Of a stretch of 64,000 nucleotides of DNA, positions 45,259 through 54,978 are shown in pieces (position 1 is the stretch's first letter; the number at the start of each line of letters is the position of its first letter). Where the stretch lies: NCBI RefSeq assembly GCF_009762775.1, contig NZ_CP046401.1, forward strand, positions 1,736,001-1,800,000, in the 5' to 3' direction. The DNA comes from Maribellus comscasis (lineage in GTDB: Bacteria; Bacteroidota; Bacteroidia; Bacteroidales; Prolixibacteraceae). The notes beneath the pieces are model-generated. The model did no database searches. It was not told the origin of the DNA and saw nothing but the letters and a program-made list of their open reading frames with translations. A program made the position numbers and the translations under genes.

Positions 45259-46608
45259 ATGAAACCTACTGCCATATCAATTACAATCGTTTTTTCCCTT
45301 TTATTAATTTCTGTATTTTCTTTTGGAAAAGGAAGCGAGGATGCCGCCAGACCCAATGTTATCATAATTTACACCGACGACCAGGGTGCGATTGATTTAA
45401 ACTGTTTTGGTGCAACCGATTTGGTTACACCCAACATGGACAAGCTGGTAAAAAGCGGCATTAAATTTACTCAGTTTTACGGCGCTCCCATTTGTTCTCC
45501 TTCAAGAGCCGGGTTACTCACGGGAAAAACACCACAGCATGCGGGTGTACCGGGAAACGTGAGTTCTTTGGATGATACTGCCGGAATGCCTTCTGAACAA
45601 TATACGATTGCCGAAATGTTTAAAGATGCCGGATATAAAACTGCGCACATTGGAAAATGGCATTTGGGGCATGCTAAAGACAAACAACCCAATGCGCAGG
45701 GTTTTGATTACTCCTTTGGCCATTTTGTCGGTTGTATCGATAATTATTCGCATTTTTTTTATTGGCAGGGACCTAACCGGCATGATTTATATCGCAACGG
45801 AGAAGAAGTTTTTTACCCCGGCGATTATTTTCCGGATTTAATGGTAAAAGAAGCTTCTGGATTTCTGGAAAAAAATCATGGAAGTCCGTTTTTTATGTAT
45901 TATGCCATGAACACCCCGCACTATCCTTACCAGGGTTCGCCGGAATGGCTGAATTACTACAATGAAAAAGGGGTAAAATATCCCCGCAATTTATATGCAG
46001 CTTTTATTTCCACCATGGATGAAAAAGTGGGAGCACTGCTTCAAAAGCTCGATGAGTTGGGATTGCGGGAAAATACCATCGTTGTTTTTCAGTCGGATAA
46101 TGGATACTCAACCGAAGAACGCGCGCATTACGGGGGCGGAGATGCAGGTGTTCTGAGGGGTTCAAAGTTTAGTCTGTTTGAAGGAGGAATCCGTGTTCCG
46201 GCGGCAATTACCTGGCCGGCAAAATTAAAAGCCAATGAAGTACGAAATCAGGTGGCAGTAAATGCCGACTGGATGCCCACACTTGCTGAACTTTGCGGAA
46301 TTGATTTAGACAAAAGCGAACTGGACGGGAAAAGTTTAGTCCCTGTTCTAAACGATAAAAACAATAAAACCTTACACAACGAATTCTGCTGGCAAAATGG
46401 AAAACACTGGGCAGCAAGAAAAGGCGACTGGAAATTGCTGGGCAATCCGGCAATTAGTGGTGTAAATTTTTTACCCAAAGACTCACTTTTCCTGGTAAAT
46501 ATAAACAGCGATCCCGGTGAAATAAAGAATGTTGCTGACCAATTTCCGGAAAAAGTAAAGGAGCTAAAAGAGCAATACAGAAAGTGGAGTGTTGAGAATA
46601 ATCAGTAA
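45259..46608 (+). CDS. Type I sulfatase (CSPSR type), PUL D
   Basis: This is a predicted exported S1 sulfatase. The signal peptide ends near FSFGKG. It has VIIIYTDDQGAIDLNCFG, the maturation motif CSPSR (Cys about residue 79) in APICSPSRAGLLTGKTPQH, HIGKWHLGHA, and FQSDNGYSTEERAHYGGGDAG with LFEGGIRVPAAITWPA. ATG 45259 is chosen over the TTG two codons earlier. It lies 44 bp after the preceding sulfatase. A perfect palindromic terminator candidate lies 88 bp after its stop. Confidence 0.9.
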   Translation: MKPTAISITIVFSLLLISVFSFGKGSEDAARPNVIIIYTDDQGAIDLNCFGATDLVTPNMDKLVKSGIKFTQFYGAPICSPSRAGLLTGKTPQHAGVPGNVSSLDDTAGMPSEQYTIAEMFKDAGYKTAHIGKWHLGHAKDKQPNAQGFDYSFGHFVGCIDNYSHFFYWQGPNRHDLYRNGEEVFYPGDYFPDLMVKEASGFLEKNHGSPFFMYYAMNTPHYPYQGSPEWLNYYNEKGVKYPRNLYAAFISTMDEKVGALLQKLDELGLRENTIVVFQSDNGYSTEERAHYGGGDAGVLRGSKFSLFEGGIRVPAAITWPAKLKANEVRNQVAVNADWMPTLAELCGIDLDKSELDGKSLVPVLNDKNNKTLHNEFCWQNGKHWAARKGDWKLLGNPAISGVNFLPKDSLFLVNINSDPGEIKNVADQFPEKVKELKEQYRKWSVENNQ

Positions 46609-46696
46609 ATCATAGTTAAGTCTGTCGTCCTATTTTAGAATGACGCACCCCCTGTTGAAAAAATATAGAATTATCAATAAATCTGATAAAATAATT

Positions 46697-46739
46697 AAAG
46701 AATGGATGAAATAATATTTCATCCATTCTTTTCTTTTTA
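46697..46739 (+). terminator. Perfect 16-bp palindromic terminator inside the sulfatase cluster
   Basis: AAAGAATGGATGAAAT at 46697-46712 pairs perfectly with 46716-46731 across a 3-nt loop, followed by TCTTTTT. It can act on both strands. An ACCTTTG box (46742-46748) just after it resembles a -7 element, so a new transcript could start before the third sulfatase. Confidence 0.8.
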
Positions 46740-46779
46740 CAACCTTTGTACAATAGACCTATAACCAACATCTACAAAA

Positions 46780-48180
46780 ATGTACAAGAACAAAAAGTAT
46801 CTGATTTTTTTAGCCGTAATTCTTTTATTTTCCCAATCGTGTTCAGAAAAAAAACAAGTTCATCCGAATATCATCTTTATTCTTACCGATGACCAGAGAT
46901 GGGATGCCCTTGGCTACGCAGGAAATGAAATTATCCAAACACCTGAAATGGACAAGCTGGCCGGTAACGGAATATACTTTAAAAATGCTTTTGTTACCAC
47001 TCCTATTTGTGCCGCAAGCCGGGCCAGTCTTTTTACCGGATTATATGAACGTACCCACGGCTATACTTTTGGTCAGGGAAACATAAAAGATCCTTACATC
47101 AAAAATTCGTACCCTGTTTTAATGAAAGAGGCTGGCTATTACACCGGCTTTTTTGGAAAATTTGGCGTTCAGTACGATAGTATAGCTTCACTGTTTGATG
47201 TTGCTGAAAGCTACGACCGTAACGGAAAATTTAAAGATTATCGCGGCTATTTTTATAAAATGCTGGGACCTGACACCGTGCATTTAACACGTTACACAGG
47301 TCAACGTGCAATCGATTTTATAAACAATGCGCCGCAAGATCGTCCTTTTTGTCTTTCTCTGAGTTTTAGCGCACCGCATGCACACGATTCAGCGGAAGAC
47401 CAATATTTTTGGCAAAAAACAGGCGATTCATTGTATTCGAATATAACTATCCCCTCTCCTATTTTAAGCGAAGACAAATATTTTGAAGAACAGCCTGAAT
47501 ATGTAAAAACAGGCGAAAACCGCACGCGCTGGCATTGGCGTTACGATACTCCTGAAAAATTCCAGCACAGTATGAAAGGTTACTACCGGATGATTTCCGG
47601 AGTAGATGCTGAGATTGGCAAAATCAGAAAAACGCTCGAAGAAAAAGGGCTTGCCGACAATACGGTTATTCTTTTTATGGGCGACAACGGTTATTTTGAA
47701 GGCGAACGCCAGTTGGCAGGAAAATGGCTGATGTACGACAATTCCTTACGTGTACCTATGATGATTTATGATCCGCGGGTTAAAGATCACCAGGATGTTG
47801 ACGAAATGGCTTTAAACATTGACATTCCGGCTACGATTCTTGACCTTGCCGGAGTTTCTATTCCTGAAAATTGGGAAGGGAAAAGTCTTTCCCGATTTTT
47901 GTCTGGTCAGAACCCTTTGGAAAACCGGGAATCGTTTATCTGTGAGCATTTGTGGGACGTGGACATTATCGCACCCAGCGAAGGAATCAGAACAAAAAAA
48001 TGGAAGTATTTCCGATACAGAAAAGACTTGGCACACGAGGAATTATACGATTTGGAAAACGATCCAAAAGAAATCACCAACCTGAAAGATTCTGCTGCTT
48101 TCCGGGATGTGATGCAAAACCTAAAAATGAAAACAGACAGTTTTATAACAGTGCTTACTAAAGCAAAAATTGAAAATTAA
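46780..48180 (+). CDS. Type I sulfatase lipoprotein (CAASR type), PUL D
   Basis: This S1 sulfatase is predicted to be lipid-anchored: the signal ends LLFSQSC. It has [18 protein letters not shown], the maturation motif CAASR (Cys about residue 77) in [31 protein letters not shown] in place of GKWHLG, and [22 protein letters not shown] with [11 protein letters not shown]. As in CSASR, Ala replaces Pro in the maturation motif. The GKFG variant marks a different subfamily from its neighbours. It lies after a terminator-like palindrome and may be read from its own promoter with the downstream glycosidases. Confidence 0.9.
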   Translation: MYKNKKYLIFLAVILLFSQSCSEKKQVHPNIIFILTDDQRWDALGYAGNEIIQTPEMDKLAGNGIYFKNAFVTTPICAASRASLFTGLYERTHGYTFGQGNIKDPYIKNSYPVLMKEAGYYTGFFGKFGVQYDSIASLFDVAESYDRNGKFKDYRGYFYKMLGPDTVHLTRYTGQRAIDFINNAPQDRPFCLSLSFSAPHAHDSAEDQYFWQKTGDSLYSNITIPSPILSEDKYFEEQPEYVKTGENRTRWHWRYDTPEKFQHSMKGYYRMISGVDAEIGKIRKTLEEKGLADNTVILFMGDNGYFEGERQLAGKWLMYDNSLRVPMMIYDPRVKDHQDVDEMALNIDIPATILDLAGVSIPENWEGKSLSRFLSGQNPLENRESFICEHLWDVDIIAPSEGIRTKKWKYFRYRKDLAHEELYDLENDPKEITNLKDSAAFRDVMQNLKMKTDSFITVLTKAKIEN

Positions 48181-48265
48181 ATTTCTGTACAAACATTTTA
48201 TTGGAGAGCCTGTCAAAAGAAAAAACAATACTCATCTATAAACTATTTATTTAACAAAAAATAAA

Positions 48266-49492
48266 ATGAATTTTTTTAAGACTATCAAAGTATTTGCAGG
48301 ACTGTTTCTCCCATGCATCTTGCTTTCCTGCACACCAAAAAATCAGCCCCAAAATGACACTTCTGTAAATTCCGTTGAAAACGATTATTATGTAGCTGCC
48401 TATGTTTGGCCGTCGTGCCACCACGATGAGCGTTTTGGCGACATGCTTTGGCCCGAAGGTACAGGCGAGTGGGAGGTGATAAAAAAAGGAAATCCACGTT
48501 TTGAAGGGCATTACCAACCGCGGTTACCACTGTGGGGCTATGAAATGGACAACGACCCGCAGGTGATGGAAAAATGGATTGACCTTGCCGTTGAGCATGG
48601 TGTAAATATATTTGTTTACGACTGGTATTGGTTTGATGAAGGCCCCTTCCTGGAAAGTGCATTAAATGACGGATTTTTGAAAGCAAAGAACAATTCGAAA
48701 ATGCAGTTTTATATCATGTGGGCCAACCACGATGTAAAACACAACTATTGGAATGTGCACAAATTTAAAGACGATACCTCGCTGCTTTGGGACGGAGCCG
48801 TAGATTGGGACAACTTCAAAATTATTGTTGACCGGGTTATCAATCAATACTTTAAACAACCCAACTACTTTAAAATCGATGGTATGCCGGTATTCTCCAT
48901 ATTTAGTATCGACAACCTGCTGCAAGGTTTTGGTGGAAGTTTGGAAGAAGCCCGGAAAGCGCTCGATTATTTCCGGGAAGAAGTTAAAAAAGCAGGTTTC
49001 CCGGGGTTACACATTCAGTGGAATCAGGGCGGAGGTTCAATTATGTCGGAGGCTGCCGCTGAAAAATTCTCAAAAAGAGTAAACGAAATGGGGTTCAACA
49101 GCGTGGCAATGTACAACATGGGCGGCCGCAAAGAAGATTACCTTGCTTATGGTGACAATTCTGTAAAAATAAGGACACAAATGGACTCCCTATTAAACGT
49201 TCCGGTATTCCCCTGCGTTTCCATTGGCTGGGATGACACACCGCGTTTCCCTGCAAAAGGAATCAAAGATGTAGTGCATTACCACAACACTCCTGAAAGT
49301 TTTGCAGCACTGTTATCCAAAGCAAAAAAATATGCCGCCAGTCATCCCGAACAACCAAAAATTATTACGGTTAATGCCTGGAATGAATGGGTGGAAGGCA
49401 GTTATTTATTGCCCGATATGTTAAACGGATTTGGGTACCTGGAAGCCGTTGAGAAAGTAATTAAAGAAGATTACGATCCGTATTCTGAATAA
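48266..49492 (+). CDS. GH99-like (WbsX family) lipoprotein, PUL D
   Basis: This is a secreted lipoprotein with a GH99-like/WbsX TIM-barrel domain. The signal ends CILLSC. Recognisable parts are YYVAAYVWPSCHHDERFGD, VEHGVNIFVYDWYWFDEGPFLE, INQYFKQPNYFKIDGMPVFSIF and the C-terminal NAWNEWVEGSYLLPD, which is the family hallmark. WbsX domains were first noted in O-antigen clusters, but in PULs they are treated as candidate endo- or exo-acting glycosidases. Activity is not predictable from sequence here. Between sulfatases and rhamnosidases it probably acts on the same glycan. Confidence 0.82.
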   Translation: MNFFKTIKVFAGLFLPCILLSCTPKNQPQNDTSVNSVENDYYVAAYVWPSCHHDERFGDMLWPEGTGEWEVIKKGNPRFEGHYQPRLPLWGYEMDNDPQVMEKWIDLAVEHGVNIFVYDWYWFDEGPFLESALNDGFLKAKNNSKMQFYIMWANHDVKHNYWNVHKFKDDTSLLWDGAVDWDNFKIIVDRVINQYFKQPNYFKIDGMPVFSIFSIDNLLQGFGGSLEEARKALDYFREEVKKAGFPGLHIQWNQGGGSIMSEAAAEKFSKRVNEMGFNSVAMYNMGGRKEDYLAYGDNSVKIRTQMDSLLNVPVFPCVSIGWDDTPRFPAKGIKDVVHYHNTPESFAALLSKAKKYAASHPEQPKIITVNAWNEWVEGSYLLPDMLNGFGYLEAVEKVIKEDYDPYSE

Positions 49493-49558
49493 AATTTTGG
49501 AGTTGAAATTGACGCCTATAAAAATTTGTATCTCATTTTCAAATAACACAACTGAAAC

Positions 49559-52396
49559 ATGACAAAAAAAAGCAAAAACACAAAGCTCCTTATTAAAGTA
49601 ACAGGTTTAGTCATTTTACTTTCTATTTTAGCTTGTTCACAGAACAAAAAAGTAGAAGACGATACTCTGTTCAACGGTTTTGTAAATCCTCCGGCTGATG
49701 CACGCCCCTTTGTTCGTTGGTGGTGGAACGGGAATTGTTTGGAAAAAGGTGAAATCACCCGGCAGCTCGATGTGTTGAAGAAAGCCGGGATGGGAGGTGT
49801 GGAAATCAACCCGATTGCCATGCCCGAAGAAGCAAAGGATATTGGTGTAAAACCCATGACCTGGCTTAGTTCCGAATGGAATGATATGCTAAAGTTTGCG
49901 GCCGAACAAGTCAAAGAACGCGGAATGATTGCTGATTTGATTGTCGGTTCGGGCTGGCCTTTTGGAGGTGAATTCCTGTCGGAGAGTGAAACCATGCAGC
50001 GGATGATTATAAATACAATTCCCTGCTCGGGAGGACAGCAACTCAACGAAACTTTAGCGGACTTGTATAAAAAGGCCGAAGAATCGTTGTCCCGAAGTCA
50101 CGGGGAGGTTCGAAGTTATGAAATGGCTTTTATTCGTCTGGTTCCCGCTGACATTCAAAACACTTCGGAAGAGACTGACCTTTTTAATGACAAATACTGG
50201 AAGACCGATCGACTGGTAGTCACAATTCCTCCCGGGAAATTTAATCTGATTTATGGGATTCTTCAACGTGGTACGCGTGAAGTAATGCATGGCGCTCCGG
50301 GTGCAGCCGGTCCGGTTATGAACCACTATGAAAAGAAAATAACCCGCGCTTATTTAAGCCGGCTGGATAAAATTAGCAAGGACACCGGCACTCCGCTATC
50401 TGAGCTAATTCGGGCACTTTTCTGCGACAGTATTGAATTAGACGGCTCCAACTGGACCGATAATTTTCAGGATACCTTTTTTGAAAACTATCATTACGAT
50501 CTTTCGCCCTGGCTGCCGTTTGTTTTTTACGATCCATTTAAAGGATATGTGGAAGAAAATTATGATGCAGATTTTACAGAACAATTAAAACGGGTGAGGT
50601 ACGATTACAATAAATTGTTGGTAAAGGTTTTTCTGGAAAACTTCACACAGGAATTTCAGGATTTTTGTACAGAAGAAGGTGTACTTTGTCGCTACCAGGC
50701 TTACGGAACGCCGTTTCTTATGGGGATGATGGAGGGAAATATGATTCCCGACATTCCCGAAAGCAACAACTGGATTTATTCGACCGATATGGATGCCGAC
50801 GCGTGGTACTGGAACCAGCAACACGGTTATATGATTTGGAATTTATATGCTTCTTCGGCAGGCCATCTTAAAAATCGAAAAATAGTCAGTAATGAAGCGA
50901 TGACCAACACGAGTGGTGTTTTTAAAACTTCGCTGGAAGAAATAAAACAACACGACGACATGAACTTTATAACCGGGATGAACCACTCTGTTCTGCATGG
51001 CTACAACTATTCGCCGCAAAAAGCAGGGTTTCCGGGCTGGATTCGATATGGAGCTTATTTTAATGAAAAAAATACATGGTGGCCGTTTTTCCCAAAATGG
51101 GTGGATTACAACGCGCGTCTTTCCTATATTTTTCAGAATTCGCAAGCCCTGAAAAATATTGCCATACTGGCGCCGGCGGCTGATATCTGGGCAAAAAACG
51201 GGTTAACACGCGATCCCTTTCACACCCAGCCCTGGTATGTTTACCGGCTTTGGGAATCGTTGAGTCAGGCCGGAAGTTCCTGCGATTATATTAGCCAGAA
51301 AATTATTCAGGAAGGAAAAACCAACGACGGCAAACTTACCTATGGCCCCATGTCGTTTAAAACGATTTTCTTAAGTAGTATTGAATCGCTGGAACCGGAA
51401 ACCGCTACCGCGCTGCTCGAATTTGTAAAAAGCGGCGGAAAATTGGTTGCCATCGACGGACTTCCATTTCGATCGCTTTCTTTTCAAAAAACAACCCAAA
51501 ACGATTCAATTGTAAAAGCTGTTTTTACTGAAATTAATGATAAATTTCCGGAGCAACTTTATTCGTTTGCCAGCCCAAATACAGAGGAGGAGTTACTTCC
51601 CTGGACGATTGAACTTCTGGAAAAGGCAAATATTCAAAAAGATGTAAACATTCAGCAGCCGGATAAAAATGTTTTTCAGATTCATAAAAAAGCCGGAGAA
51701 AAAGACATCTGGTTTTTTACCAATATCAACCGGACCAAAACAGTTACTTTAAATACTGTTTTTCCAACAGCCTCCAAAACTCCGTGGGTTTGGAATCCTG
51801 AAAATGGTGAACGTTCGGTGTTCCCTTTCAATAAGAAGAAAAATGAATTAACGATTGAATTAGAACCATTACAATCCTTGTTATTGGTGTTCGAGCCCAA
51901 ACTCAAAGGTAAACCAACACCACAAGCTAAGGAAGGAACCCAAAAGGTTGCAACAATAACCGGTCCCTGGCAGGCAACTTTTGAGCCAGTCAACGGAGAA
52001 AAATTTACAAGGGAATTAGACACGCTGTTTACGTTCGACACGCCCGACGACAAAGAACTAAATGACTTTGCCGGAACGGTTATTTATTCTGCATCTTTCA
52101 ATTCCAACGACACGACAGGTTTCCTTGAACTCGGAAAAACAAACAAAGGGATTAGCGAAGTATTGCTGAACGGGAAAAGCGTTGGATTAAATTGGTACGG
52201 GAAGCCGGTATTTCAATTGGACGGCGCGTTAAAAAAAGGTGAAAATCAGCTGGAAATAAAATATACTACTGTACTCGCCAATTATGTAATGAGCCTGAAA
52301 GATAATCCGACGGCGCAACACTGGACCGGAAAATATCAAAAAATCCCCATCGGTTTGGAAGGAGACGTGATAATTTATTCGGAGAAAACGCATTAG
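49559..52396 (+). CDS. GH106 alpha-L-rhamnosidase (PUL D)
   Basis: This is a predicted secreted lipoprotein alpha-L-rhamnosidase of GH106. The signal ends SILAC. The N-terminal GH106 signature is ARPFVRWWWNGNCLEKGEI, then LDVLKKAGMGGVEINPIAMP and ADLIVGSGWPFGGEF. The central LFCDSIELDGSNWTDNF and VSNEAMTNTSGVFKTSLEEI segments belong to the barrel. A C-terminal beta-sandwich with GKSVGLNWYGKPVFQLDGAL and KGENQLEIKYTTVLANY is also present. Length (945 aa) is within the range of the family, though on the short side. It is followed after 17 bp by the first GH78 gene. Confidence 0.87.
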   Translation: MTKKSKNTKLLIKVTGLVILLSILACSQNKKVEDDTLFNGFVNPPADARPFVRWWWNGNCLEKGEITRQLDVLKKAGMGGVEINPIAMPEEAKDIGVKPMTWLSSEWNDMLKFAAEQVKERGMIADLIVGSGWPFGGEFLSESETMQRMIINTIPCSGGQQLNETLADLYKKAEESLSRSHGEVRSYEMAFIRLVPADIQNTSEETDLFNDKYWKTDRLVVTIPPGKFNLIYGILQRGTREVMHGAPGAAGPVMNHYEKKITRAYLSRLDKISKDTGTPLSELIRALFCDSIELDGSNWTDNFQDTFFENYHYDLSPWLPFVFYDPFKGYVEENYDADFTEQLKRVRYDYNKLLVKVFLENFTQEFQDFCTEEGVLCRYQAYGTPFLMGMMEGNMIPDIPESNNWIYSTDMDADAWYWNQQHGYMIWNLYASSAGHLKNRKIVSNEAMTNTSGVFKTSLEEIKQHDDMNFITGMNHSVLHGYNYSPQKAGFPGWIRYGAYFNEKNTWWPFFPKWVDYNARLSYIFQNSQALKNIAILAPAADIWAKNGLTRDPFHTQPWYVYRLWESLSQAGSSCDYISQKIIQEGKTNDGKLTYGPMSFKTIFLSSIESLEPETATALLEFVKSGGKLVAIDGLPFRSLSFQKTTQNDSIVKAVFTEINDKFPEQLYSFASPNTEEELLPWTIELLEKANIQKDVNIQQPDKNVFQIHKKAGEKDIWFFTNINRTKTVTLNTVFPTASKTPWVWNPENGERSVFPFNKKKNELTIELEPLQSLLLVFEPKLKGKPTPQAKEGTQKVATITGPWQATFEPVNGEKFTRELDTLFTFDTPDDKELNDFAGTVIYSASFNSNDTTGFLELGKTNKGISEVLLNGKSVGLNWYGKPVFQLDGALKKGENQLEIKYTTVLANYVMSLKDNPTAQHWTGKYQKIPIGLEGDVIIYSEKTH

Positions 52397-52413
52397 AATT
52401 AACAAATAAAAGG

Positions 52414-54849
52414 ATGAAGGAGAAAGCAATTTTTGTAGTCGGTTTGTTGTTCACCGTAATTTCTGCTGTTACACTTTTGGAATGCAGCCAGAAAAACACT
52501 GAAACTACAAAAAACGGGGACTGGTCGCCGGATGAAAAAGTAATTTGGATTGGGGACAATAAACCACAACCGGCCTTTGATTCATTGTTCTATGAAAATG
52601 ATCCTTCTCCAATTTTTAGAAAAGAATTCAAGCTTGAAAAAACGATAAAATCTGCGCATTTATTGATTACTGCAGCAGGTTATTACGAAGCGACAATTAA
52701 CGGGAAAAGAGTCGGGAAAAACCGGCTCGACCCGGCATGGACTGATTTTAGCAAACGCATTTATTACTCGGAATACGATGTCACTCAACTTCTTGCTCAA
52801 AAAGAAAATTGTCTTGAAGTAACGCTTGGAAACGGCTTTTACAATCCGCTTCCTTTGCGCATGTGGGGACGCAGAAATCTTCGGGAACCGTTGCCGGTTG
52901 GCAGACCCGTGTTTACAGCGAAAATGATTGTTGAATATGCGGATGGAAAGACAGATGAACTTGTTACCGATGATTCCTGGAAGTTTGCCTATGGCCCCAT
53001 TCAAAAAAATAATGTTTATATCGGCGAAGTGTATGACGCCCGCAATGAAGTGCAAGGCTGGAACAATCCTGGTTTTGACGATTCTGAATGGCAAAATGCA
53101 GTTGTAAACGAGGGACCTGGCGGCAAGCTTGAAAAAACATTTTTCCCGCCGATTCAAATTACAAAGCGATTAATGCCAGCAAATATTTATTCGTCGTCTC
53201 CGGGAGTTTATATTGCCGATATGGGTGTAAATTTTGCCGGAACATTTCGAATGAAAATCAGCGGAGACACAGGAGATTCAATTGTATTTCGTTTTGGCGA
53301 GCGGATTTATCCCGATGGAAGTCTGAATCCGATGACAACAGTTTGCGGACAAATAAAAAGACAGGGAGTCGGTGGACCCGGAGCGCCCGATGTGGCCTGG
53401 CAAACTGACACCTACATTATTGGCGATAAATCCGAAGCCTGGTTTCAGCCTGAATTTACATTTCACACGTATCGTTACATCGAAATTTCCGGGCTAAAAT
53501 CAAAACCGGAACTCAGCGATATTGAAGGACTGGTGATGAATACCAACGTTTCAGCAGAAAACAGTTTTTCCTGTTCCAACGCATTGTTTAATTCTATTCA
53601 GGAAGCCAGCGAGCGAACTTTCCTTGCCAATTTGCAAAGTGTACAGTCCGATTGCCCGGCGCGCGAAAAATTTGGATATGGCGGAGATTTAAACGCCACC
53701 AGCGAGACGTTCATTTATAATTTTGATATGAATTCGTTCTATCAGAAAACCATTTACGATTGGGTGGATGCAATAAACGATTCAGTTTTTATTGATACGG
53801 CGCCGTTTGTGGGAATAAATTACTGCGGACTCAGCTGGGAATCAGCTTTTCTCACAACGCAATATTACCTTTTACTTTATTACAACAATGTGGATTTGGT
53901 AAAAGAACTCTATGATTTTGATAAAAAATGGATGGAAAAAGTGGCCCGGATTCATCCGAATGGAATCGTGGATAGCGGGTTGTCCGACCACGAATCGCTG
54001 GAACCGGTTCCGGTGGAATTGACAGGTACTTGTCATTATTTGTTTTGTGCGCGGATTATGCAACGTTTTGCTGCACTAACCGGAAATTCAGCTGATGAAA
54101 AGATGTATCAGGAACTGGAGCAAAAATTAAAAAAGAGTATCAAAGAAAAATTCTGGAACTCTCCTGTCCAAGATGAAATCAACAAACAAACACTTTTTGC
54201 GAGCCTTCTTTATTTTGATGTTTTATCAGAAGACGAAAATGCAGCGGCTGCTGATTCATTACTTAGCGCCATAAAAAAAGAGCCGGCAGGGCATTTTGTT
54301 ACCGGTATTTTCGGAACAAAATACATTCTGGAAGCGCTTTCCAAATATGTTTCGCCAGAGCAGGTTTTCGAAATTGTAAACAGCAAAAAGTACCCCGGCT
54401 GGGGATTTATGATTGACAAAGGCGCGACCACAATTTGGGAAACATGGAAAGAAAGCGACAATACGTATTCCAATTGTCATCCGATGTTTGGAACGGTTTC
54501 CGAGTGGTTTTACCGCTGGCTGGGCGGAATTGAACCGGATGAGGATTTTCCCGGATTTAAAAAATTTAAGCTTCATCCTTCCGTTTCTGAGAATCTGAAT
54601 TCGGTAAAATGCAATTATCAATCGCCTTTTGGAGAAATCGTTTCCAACTGGAAAAAAGAAACAGATAAAACAATTTACAATTTCCGTATCCCCAATGGTA
54701 CAACAGCTTTTGTTAACCTGGCAACGAGTGGAAAGAATGTTACAATTCAGAAAGAGGAGGATTCCGATTTTTCCTCAGCTGAAGTAAAAGGGTTACAAAG
54801 CGGAAAGTTTGACTTAACCGAAGGAAGCTACACTGTTGTAATCAATTAA
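52414..54849 (+). CDS. GH78 alpha-L-rhamnosidase, first of three (PUL D)
   Basis: This is a predicted secreted exo-alpha-L-rhamnosidase of GH78. The signal ends TLLEC, probably a lipoprotein. Parts in order: an N-terminal beta-sandwich with SAHLLITAAGYYEATINGKR and RLDPAWTDFSKRIYYSEYDV, the second sandwich with GVYIADMGVNFAGTFR, and the (alpha/alpha)6 barrel with SDCPAREKFGYGGDLNATSE (Asp about residue 413). The late motif KGATTIWETWKE supplies the expected acidic residue. His of the usual DCPHREK is Ala here. At 811 aa it lacks the N-terminal Ig-like module seen in the next two GH78 proteins. Confidence 0.9.
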   Translation: MKEKAIFVVGLLFTVISAVTLLECSQKNTETTKNGDWSPDEKVIWIGDNKPQPAFDSLFYENDPSPIFRKEFKLEKTIKSAHLLITAAGYYEATINGKRVGKNRLDPAWTDFSKRIYYSEYDVTQLLAQKENCLEVTLGNGFYNPLPLRMWGRRNLREPLPVGRPVFTAKMIVEYADGKTDELVTDDSWKFAYGPIQKNNVYIGEVYDARNEVQGWNNPGFDDSEWQNAVVNEGPGGKLEKTFFPPIQITKRLMPANIYSSSPGVYIADMGVNFAGTFRMKISGDTGDSIVFRFGERIYPDGSLNPMTTVCGQIKRQGVGGPGAPDVAWQTDTYIIGDKSEAWFQPEFTFHTYRYIEISGLKSKPELSDIEGLVMNTNVSAENSFSCSNALFNSIQEASERTFLANLQSVQSDCPAREKFGYGGDLNATSETFIYNFDMNSFYQKTIYDWVDAINDSVFIDTAPFVGINYCGLSWESAFLTTQYYLLLYYNNVDLVKELYDFDKKWMEKVARIHPNGIVDSGLSDHESLEPVPVELTGTCHYLFCARIMQRFAALTGNSADEKMYQELEQKLKKSIKEKFWNSPVQDEINKQTLFASLLYFDVLSEDENAAAADSLLSAIKKEPAGHFVTGIFGTKYILEALSKYVSPEQVFEIVNSKKYPGWGFMIDKGATTIWETWKESDNTYSNCHPMFGTVSEWFYRWLGGIEPDEDFPGFKKFKLHPSVSENLNSVKCNYQSPFGEIVSNWKKETDKTIYNFRIPNGTTAFVNLATSGKNVTIQKEEDSDFSSAEVKGLQSGKFDLTEGSYTVVIN

Positions 54850-54978
54850 ACAACGGGATGCATGCAAGTGCAGGACGGGATGGCAGAAAAAAAATTGTTA
54901 TTTGCTTTAATCTTGAAAAATAAGTAATAAGAATAAACCAACGGAATTCGCTTTCGTACGAAAATAAAATCATTTGAC

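Noticed and set aside
49516..50046. Minus-strand open frame of 176 codons opposite the GH106 start
   Set aside because: It overlaps the GH106 signature region antisense and shows no domain.
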